A DNA stretch of 49,687 nucleotides from JAGNNV01 sp031412915 (GTDB lineage: Bacteria; Acidobacteriota; Vicinamibacteria; Fen-336; JAGNNV01), in NCBI GenBank assembly GCA_031412915.1, contig JANODX010000146.1, forward strand, positions 1 through 49,687, written 5' to 3'. The notes under the pieces were generated by a model. That model was not told where the DNA came from. It saw only the letters and a list, made by a program, of their open reading frames with translations, and made no database searches. Of the stretch, positions 44,031-49,687 are shown piece after piece (the stretch's first letter is position 1; the number at the start of each line of letters is the position of its first letter). The position numbers and the translations under genes are program-made.

Positions 44031-45260
44031 CTATCTCCGCGCCGACCGGCGCCGACCGGGCGACCGCGGTTCAAGAAAGTCTCCGCCCTGAAGCATTCCT
44101 TCAACGTCGCCAAGCGGAACCACTTCGACATCCAACCCGCGAGAAGTGATTGTCCATGGGCCTTCGCCCTCCGGAATGACCAGCCAGTTGGCTCCCCGGG
44201 GATGCCGGCGCCGGAACGCGGCCAGGCTCGTGGCGTCGAAGGCTCTCTCGGACCGCTTGCACTCGACCGCTATGGGATCTCCACCCCGGCCCAGGAGAAC
44301 AAAGTCGATCTCGTGGTGGGCCTTGTCCCGCCAATAGTGAACTCCAAACTGACGGCCGTGGGCGTGAACCTCGTTGAGAAAGAGATGCTCTAGAAGGAGA
44401 CCTACGTCGTCGGGGCGAAGGTCGTTCCAGCCTCGGTGATAGGACACAAACCCCGTATCAAACCCGAAGACGCGAGGGGCAGACACGATCTCCGCGGATC
44501 CGCCTGCCGAATACGGACGAACGACGTGAGCCACCGCCGTCGCCTCCAGAACCGCCAGATAGTTCGCGATGGTGGTCCGACTGACCCCGCAGTCGCGCGC
44601 GAACCTGGAAGCATCGAAGATTCCGCCGCTTTGGATGAGCATCAGTTCGAAGAGTCGCTGGAAGGCCGACCGCTTCTCCAGTCGGAAGAGCTCCATGATG
44701 TCCTTCGCCCAGTAGGCGTCCATCCACTCCTGATAGTCCTGCTCCGGAAGGGTGGGAGCGAGGAAGAAGGGCGGAAGCCCGCCCCGCAGCATTCGATGAT
44801 CGAGATCCGGGCGGCCGAATGCGGCCAGATCCTTGAAAATCATAGGAGGAAGAAACACGTCGACTTTCCGACCGGCCAGGGTGTCCTTGAAGCGTGTGGA
44901 TGCGCCCAGGGTGGACGAGCCGGTGGCGAGAACCCGGGTGTCAGGAAAATGGTCGGCGGCGATTTTCAGAATCTCGGAAGGGTTCGGAAGGCGATGGACT
45001 TCGTCGAGGATGATGCGAGCGCCCCGATTGTGGCGGAGAAAACTCTCTCCGTTCTCCACCCGGCGCCGGACCCCGGGGAGTTCGCAATCGAAGTATCGAA
45101 TGCGATCCAGCGATTGGGCCAAACTGGTCTTGCCCACGCGCCGGACACCCCGGAGCCAGACGATGCTTCTCCGGTTCCAGGCCTCCTCGATGGTTTCCTT
45201 CCAGGGCCCTCGATCCTTCACGCCAGCAGTCTTGCATATAGTCATACCAGATGCAATCAT
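44031..45260 (-). CDS. ATPase with DUF4143 (COG1373-type)
   Basis: The product has about 409 residues from the ATG at 45260; the ATG at 45245 is equally possible. The N-terminal AAA domain has Walker A GVRRVGKTS and a Walker B ARIILDEVH. The rest is the DUF4143 pattern: a winged-helix-like segment (CGVSRTTIANYLAVLE), then FGFDTGFVSY and a nuclease-like HYWRDKAHHEIDFVL followed by AVECKRS. This D-E/K arrangement resembles PD-(D/E)xK folds. COG1373 proteins are widespread, of unclear role, and often sit in variable islands. It is alone here, ending at the shared terminator at 43986. Confidence 0.85.
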   Translation of the reverse strand: MIASGMTICKTAGVKDRGPWKETIEEAWNRRSIVWLRGVRRVGKTSLAQSLDRIRYFDCELPGVRRRVENGESFLRHNRGARIILDEVHRLPNPSEILKIAADHFPDTRVLATGSSTLGASTRFKDTLAGRKVDVFLPPMIFKDLAAFGRPDLDHRMLRGGLPPFFLAPTLPEQDYQEWMDAYWAKDIMELFRLEKRSAFQRLFELMLIQSGGIFDASRFARDCGVSRTTIANYLAVLEATAVAHVVRPYSAGGSAEIVSAPRVFGFDTGFVSYHRGWNDLRPDDVGLLLEHLFLNEVHAHGRQFGVHYWRDKAHHEIDFVLLGRGGDPIAVECKRSERAFDATSLAAFRRRHPRGANWLVIPEGEGPWTITSRGLDVEVVPLGDVEGMLQGGDFLEPRSPGRRRSARR

Positions 45261-45316
45261 GGTTTCGGAGTCGGAAACGGAGTCCGCCGGCCGGCCGAGG
45301 CTCGTGGCCTGCGACT

Positions 45317-47014
45317 CTAGTGAAGGACCAGCTTCCGCCGGTCGGTCCCGCCCTTTTCCGACACAATCTCGATCTCGACTTCCGCGGCCGCGGTCGCGCC
45401 TTTGACCACCCAGGATGTGGTGACCGCATTCGCGCGAGGGGACCCCGCGGAAATCCCTCGTCGCCCGGGGATGTTCCCGAGAGATACCGTGGCCTTGCCC
45501 TCGACCAGAGAGGCTCCGGTGAGCTTGAGCGTGGCTCGAACCGGTTTCGCGAGTTCGGCCACGATCGCCCGCTTGGTGATGTTGGTGGGCATGTAGCCAC
45601 CGTTTTCCACCACCACCTCGACGCGGAACAATCCTCCGCCCAGAGGCGTCGCCTTCGCGTCCTTGATGGAGACGATCGGGGAAACCATGGCCATCTCCGT
45701 GAACCACGGGACCTTGATGGCGATCTCGGCCTCGAGCATGGACGGAGGCGGATTCTGCTGGGTGAACTTGCGCCGCCATCCCCCGACCTCAATATCGCCC
45801 AGCTGCCTATGCTTGAAAGCCTTCCAGACCGCGAAGCCCTGACCTTTCAGTTCCTCGTCGTTCCACTTCAATCGCTCGATCTCGCTCACGCGCTTGTCGC
45901 CGTTGTAGTCCTTGCCAAATCCGCCCCAGTGTTCGGGCACCCAGCCGAGCACGCCGAAGTCGAAGTAGCCCCAGCTGATGAGCGTGCCGTGGCGCGAGGC
46001 GCCTTCTCCGGCGTACGAATCCTCCGAAGGGTGACCGGTGATGGCGGTGTAGCGGTCCGCGTATTGCTTCACGATCTGAAGGTCCGCGGCCTCGTGATTG
46101 GCCGAAGGCTCGGTGGAAGGAAGTTTGTAGAGAAAACCTCCCGCGGTGTGGTTGTGAACGATCCCGGTGATATTGGGATGGGCCACGATGAAGTCCAACG
46201 ACGCCCGGGTTTCGTTCTCGGAGAGGGCGAAGGCCCCCGCTCCGTTCTGCAGATACGGAAGCGCCCAGCTGCGGGGAAAGTTGCGGTTCATATCGATGCC
46301 GCCGACCCCATCCTCGTTGAAAGAGCCATCGCCGTCGTTGTCGATTCCCTCCGACAGCACCAGGTAGTACTCCCCACCGCTCTCGCCGGGGCCGCGCGAA
46401 ACCATGAGGCGAGGGTCTTCCTTCGAGATCTTGAAGGCGCCGTTCGGACTTTTCACCCGCATCTGGGTGATGGCGCCATCGCCATCCAGATCCTCGGCCT
46501 TGTCCTCGTCGAGGAGGCCGTCGCCGTCTTCATCCCAGGGCCGCACGGTCGAGCGAAGATTGTCGGGGTTCTTGAGCGCGTAGTCCGCTCCGTCGGGATT
46601 GAACTTGGGCCGGAGATACAGGGTTTGGGTGTCGAGCAACTCCGTGACGCCCGGGTCCTTGCCGTAGTTCGTGGCGTAGTACCAGATCAGGTACAGCACC
46701 ATTTCGGATCCGGTCAGTTCTCCGGCGTGGACGCCGCCGTCGATGTAGTAGCCGGGTTTCTCCTCGGGAGCCCTGGTCTTCCGGTTCGTAAGCTCCACGA
46801 CCAGAAGGTCCTGACCCCGGTAACTCTTCCCGATCGCCGACACCCGGGCGAGATTCGGATATTTCTGTTCGATCTGCTTCAAGAACGCGGCGGTCTCGGC
46901 CGCGTCGTGGTACTTCGTGAAATCGGCGGAGCCATCCGCCCGCATCACCTGAGCCGGTGCCGCGCTCGAGAGGCCGAGCAGAATTGCCACTCCAAAACCG
47001 GCGCAACGTGTCAT
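45317..47014 (-). CDS. Exported M14-family zinc carboxypeptidase
   Basis: From the ATG at 47014 (GAAAGGA upstream) the protein has 565 residues. Signal peptide to ~22. Zinc ligands are His96 and Glu99 (GVHAGE) and a later His in VHNHTAGG; RNFPRSW carries the substrate-binding Arg. An acidic insertion (~160-182) has two DxDxDG loops, as in EF-hand/dockerin calcium sites. The C-terminal ~130 residues are a beta-sandwich. M14 enzymes remove C-terminal residues from peptides or cell-wall fragments. It follows the GT39 gene by 41 bases and may be in its operon. Confidence 0.92.
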   Translation of the reverse strand: MTRCAGFGVAILLGLSSAAPAQVMRADGSADFTKYHDAAETAAFLKQIEQKYPNLARVSAIGKSYRGQDLLVVELTNRKTRAPEEKPGYYIDGGVHAGELTGSEMVLYLIWYYATNYGKDPGVTELLDTQTLYLRPKFNPDGADYALKNPDNLRSTVRPWDEDGDGLLDEDKAEDLDGDGAITQMRVKSPNGAFKISKEDPRLMVSRGPGESGGEYYLVLSEGIDNDGDGSFNEDGVGGIDMNRNFPRSWALPYLQNGAGAFALSENETRASLDFIVAHPNITGIVHNHTAGGFLYKLPSTEPSANHEAADLQIVKQYADRYTAITGHPSEDSYAGEGASRHGTLISWGYFDFGVLGWVPEHWGGFGKDYNGDKRVSEIERLKWNDEELKGQGFAVWKAFKHRQLGDIEVGGWRRKFTQQNPPPSMLEAEIAIKVPWFTEMAMVSPIVSIKDAKATPLGGGLFRVEVVVENGGYMPTNITKRAIVAELAKPVRATLKLTGASLVEGKATVSLGNIPGRRGISAGSPRANAVTTSWVVKGATAAAEVEIEIVSEKGGTDRRKLVLH

Positions 47015-47055
47015 CGAAGGTGTCCTTTCTCGGAAGCCCGCCCGGCGCATGGAGA

Positions 47056-48471
47056 CTACGACCGAATGCCCCGCATCTCAAGGCGAGTCGATGCGGCCAC
47101 GGCTTTCCCGGCGAAAGGCAGCAGGAAGTACTGCATGGGCACCGCGACGCGCCACTCGTACAGAAAGGGCGACTCGAAGATCAGGTAGTAGAGGGGAACG
47201 ACGAGCCACAGGAGAGTGAGGCGAGGGGCCTCGCGCAGGGACAGCGCGATGCCGATCCAGGCCAGAAGGGGAACGACAAACCAGATCCGATGAACGAGCC
47301 GCAGCGGGCCGCGAAGAAATGAAGCCAGGCCCGCGGTCCGGGCAAATTCCCCTTCATCGACCAGAACGTCGAACTCCAGAGCGGGAGGTAGGGGCACTCT
47401 CTTGAGGTCGGGCCCCTCGAGCCCGGCGCCCGCGGGAAGAAGTTCCGGGGGGCCATCGCTGAAGAGCAGCATCGACGCCATGCGACGCGCCATGGCCCGC
47501 GCATACCAGACCGGCCGGGCCTCGATGACGTCCAGAGCGCGCCGATAGCGATCGCGATCCCGTGCGATCCCGTCGGGCTCGGCCCACCACCGGAGATAGT
47601 CGGGCCGGCCGTAGCGCTCCGCCTCCTCGGCCATCACCTGTTTGTCCCAGACGCGCGCGCCGTACTCCCGACCGCCGGCATCCGCGACTCCCTGCCACAG
47701 CGTGATGCCTCCATTGATGCTCACGGGAACGAACTCACCGAAGACCAGCCAGTTGCGCAGCGTGATCGGGGCCACGACCAGAAGCGAGGTCAGGGTGACC
47801 AGACTGCTGAGAAAGAGCGAGCGTTTGGTTCGGCCGAGCAGGAGAAAAAGCACTACGCTCGCGAACGGCCCGAGAAGGACGACGTTGGGTCGCAGCCAGA
47901 CTCCGAGGCCGATAAGAAGGCCCAGGATAGAGAGCCGAAAGGCCTGGTTCCGGAACGAGGATCTCTCTCGCAGGACCGGCATGGCGATGAGGAATCCCAC
48001 CAGCAAGGGAATGGACGCGATGGCATCGGCCAGGATCAGATTCGACGTGGCGGCCAGATGGGGAGACAACGCCGCGAGCAGGCCGGCCAGGACCCCGGCC
48101 AGAGGACCGAACCAGCGGTATCCAAAACCAAACACCAGGAGAGCCGCCACCGAGGTGAGAACGTCCTGGACCGCGGCCACGATCGGAAAACTGCGGCCCA
48201 GGCCCGCGTAGACCGCGGCCAGGAACAAGGGGTAGCCCGGCGGCCTCGACGCGAGTCCGGTGCGTTGTGAATCCCAGACCTTCGGGAAGAGGACGCCTTC
48301 CCCGCGCAGGATCGACAGGGCCGATTCATCGTAGCGCCGCGCCATTCGGGTGCCGTCCTGCTCGGGTGTGTAGAGAAGGTCCACCCCATCGGCGAGATAG
48401 AGACCGCGAATCGAAAGGGCGAGGCCGGACAACAAGATGCAGGCCAGGGCCACGACGAACCGGGAGTTCAT
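47056..48471 (-). CDS. GT39/ArnT-type membrane glycosyltransferase
   Basis: The 471-residue product has about ten hydrophobic helices. The first outer loop holds an acidic motif region (YTPEQDG..MARRYDES) like the catalytic DE of ArnT/PMT enzymes, which use polyprenyl-phosphate sugars to modify lipid A or proteins. Its acceptor is unknown. The ATG overlaps the stop of the upstream epimerase gene by 4 bases, which suggests that sugar production and transfer are coupled. Confidence 0.85.
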   Translation of the reverse strand: MNSRFVVALACILLSGLALSIRGLYLADGVDLLYTPEQDGTRMARRYDESALSILRGEGVLFPKVWDSQRTGLASRPPGYPLFLAAVYAGLGRSFPIVAAVQDVLTSVAALLVFGFGYRWFGPLAGVLAGLLAALSPHLAATSNLILADAIASIPLLVGFLIAMPVLRERSSFRNQAFRLSILGLLIGLGVWLRPNVVLLGPFASVVLFLLLGRTKRSLFLSSLVTLTSLLVVAPITLRNWLVFGEFVPVSINGGITLWQGVADAGGREYGARVWDKQVMAEEAERYGRPDYLRWWAEPDGIARDRDRYRRALDVIEARPVWYARAMARRMASMLLFSDGPPELLPAGAGLEGPDLKRVPLPPALEFDVLVDEGEFARTAGLASFLRGPLRLVHRIWFVVPLLAWIGIALSLREAPRLTLLWLVVPLYYLIFESPFLYEWRVAVPMQYFLLPFAGKAVAASTRLEMRGIRS

Positions 48472-49394
48472 TCTCTCGTCCCGGATAAGCGGTCTACCTC
48501 GATGGCCTCCGCGATCATCGTTTCGAGCGGTTCGAGCGTCTCCCCAACCAGGGATTGGGCCGCGCCAGGATCCGAGATCTCATCGCAGAAGAGACAGGCG
48601 AGATCGTGGGGCCTCAGGCCAAAATAGCCGGAAGTCCGAGCCAGGGCCAGCACTTCGTCCACCGAGCGCTCCTGGATCGCAACCGCGCGGCCGACCCTCG
48701 AAGCGATTCGGCCGACCAGCGCACGATACGAAAGCGCTTCCGGCCCCACCAGGTCGACAACCCGTGGCGACATCAACTGCGAATCGAGAGCGCCGAGGGC
48801 GGCGCGCGCCGCGTCTCTCACCGAGATGGGCTGGAGTCGATACTCGCCGTCCCCCGGGATCTCCAGGGCTCCGCCCCGGGCGATGCGGCGGACCAGCGGG
48901 GAAAGGAACTCTTCGCCCGGGCCAAAGATGTAGGACGGACGAAACACGGTGACCCCGAAGCCGGACCGGAAGAGAGCCACTTCGCCCGCCATCTTGGCCA
49001 GGAAGTACGAGTTCGTGCAGTGCGGGTTCATGCCGTAGTGGAATACGCCCAGACCGCTGAAGAAGACCACCTTCGGAACCGCGGCTTCTCGACAGGCGGC
49101 GAGAACGTTCGTGAGGCCCCGAGGATCGGTGCGGTCCTGCTCTCCTGCTCCCGCCGCGACGGAAGCCGTGTAAACGAGACCGTCGCAATTCAAAAGCCTG
49201 GGGACAAGGGTCGCGGTCTCGGAGGACTCCAGATTTGAAAGGCACAACGGCGCCCCGCCCAGGCTCTCGACGAGTGCCGCTCCTGCGTTCGACCGGACGA
49301 TGCCCACGGCCTCGATGCCCCGACGGACCGCGAGGTCGATAACGTGCCGGCCCACGAAGCCGTTCCCCCCAACGATGGCGATCTTGCGCAGCAT
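48468..49394 (-). CDS. NAD(P)-dependent epimerase/dehydratase (SDR)
   Basis: From the ATG at 49394 the product has 308 residues; a GTG at 49415 adds seven. The Rossmann motif GGNGFVG is at the N terminus, and the SDR YxxxK reads YFLAK around residue 132. Extended SDRs of this type modify nucleotide sugars or act in envelope glycolipid pathways; the NDUFA9-like subset is also similar. It is the first gene of the unit with the GT39-type transferase and perhaps the M14 peptidase. Confidence 0.85.
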   Translation of the reverse strand: MLRKIAIVGGNGFVGRHVIDLAVRRGIEAVGIVRSNAGAALVESLGGAPLCLSNLESSETATLVPRLLNCDGLVYTASVAAGAGEQDRTDPRGLTNVLAACREAAVPKVVFFSGLGVFHYGMNPHCTNSYFLAKMAGEVALFRSGFGVTVFRPSYIFGPGEEFLSPLVRRIARGGALEIPGDGEYRLQPISVRDAARAALGALDSQLMSPRVVDLVGPEALSYRALVGRIASRVGRAVAIQERSVDEVLALARTSGYFGLRPHDLACLFCDEISDPGAAQSLVGETLEPLETMIAEAIEVDRLSGTRE

Positions 49395-49521
49395 CCGCTT
49401 CGAGGAGGGTATCACCCGGCGTTCGGGTGTTCGTAGGGACGGCCACGAGCCGCCGCCCTCATGATGTCCCCCGGGTGTGCGACATGGTTGTGGGGCGATC
49501 CTGCAAGACCCGGTGGATGCC

Positions 49522-49546
49522 GGTGGCTGAGCTTGTCGAAGCCACC
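49522..49546. repeat. Perfect palindromic copy of the dispersed repeat (GGTGGC arms)
   Basis: GGTGGC (49522-49527), core TGAGCTTGTCGAA, GCCACC (49541-49546): perfect 6-bp arms. Confidence 0.9.
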
Positions 49547-49553
49547 CCCAACG

Positions 49554-49582
49554 CCGGTCCCTTCGACGAGCTCAGGGACCGG
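49554..49582. repeat. Perfect palindromic copy of the dispersed repeat (CCGGTCCC arms)
   Basis: CCGGTCCC (49554-49561), core TTCGACGAGCTCA (inverted relative to 49522), GGGACCGG (49575-49582): perfect 8-bp arms different from the neighbour's. Nothing else is seen in 49583-49687. Confidence 0.9.
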
Positions 49583-49687
49583 ATGCGATCGACTTCCCCC
49601 GAACGTCACCGAGTACTTCAATACGGACCTCCCTCAGCGACCGCCCGACCGCCTCGTTACTATCGGACCACTTCGCCTGGCGCGAAC

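Noticed and set aside
45251..47188. A 645-codon plus-strand frame across the M14 gene
   Set aside because: Antisense shadow; it crosses three real minus-strand genes and shows no protein-like motif.

Overview
The window is GC-rich (roughly two thirds G+C), gene-dense bacterial DNA. Two very large TonB-receptor-type outer-membrane proteins with an N-terminal carboxypeptidase-regulatory-like domain, two Pkn-type Ser/Thr kinases with unusual C-terminal modules, a large HExxHxxGxxH metalloprotease, a secreted M14 carboxypeptidase, an MglA-type GTPase and many Sec/Tat-exported hydrolases fit a Gram-negative soil bacterium, most likely of the Acidobacteriota. That assignment is inferred from gene families, not from a marker gene. 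No rRNA or tRNA gene was seen.

Layout: 1-127 is the tail of an IS630-type transposase. 170-3441 is a membrane protein plus an SGNH hydrolase, probably one transcription unit. 3603-11000 carries an exported metallo-beta-lactamase-fold hydrolase, two small exported proteins, a WD40-containing protein kinase, a small Cys/His protein, a frameshifted exported alpha/beta hydrolase, a dense repeat cluster and an orphan exported Hcp-like protein. 11049-17800 is an amino-acid/peptide block: a DapA-superfamily enzyme, a 1033-residue kinase/M23/class-III-aminotransferase fusion, a DmpA-type (P1) peptidase and a Tat-exported alanine racemase. 17922-25942 holds a TPR lipoprotein, thioredoxin 2, an alkylation-repair cluster (2OG oxygenase, alkB, ada), a cupin, a peptide-deformylase/threonine-dehydratase fusion and a globin. 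26069-33705 has a beta-barrel protein, a second membrane-bound kinase, a creatininase-family/metalloprotease pair and a bacilliredoxin-like protein. 33867-37253 is a minus-strand group: ACT-domain protein, DinB/YfiT-like protein, a two-domain thioredoxin-fold protein with an in-frame TGA, and an MglA-like GTPase fusion. 37524-43938 holds the two TonB-receptor-like proteins. 44031-49394 holds a DUF4143 ATPase, an M14 carboxypeptidase, a GT39-type glycosyltransferase and an NAD-dependent epimerase.

The most notable observation is at 35608-36282. Two consecutive reading frames are one gene interrupted by a TGA exactly where the first redox cysteine of a CPYC motif belongs. A bacterial-SECIS-like hairpin lies just downstream, so this is probably a selenoprotein (UPYC). 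Its neighbours, a DinB/YfiT-family protein and a YtxJ-like bacilliredoxin, suggest a thiol-redox theme. Other notable items are the two enzyme fusions (12059-15160 and 24029-25528), a GTPase joined to a degenerate GHKL-ATPase-like domain, a putative alkylation-repair oxygenase coupled to alkB, and a dispersed palindromic repeat family whose core is constant while its arms change in a matched way.
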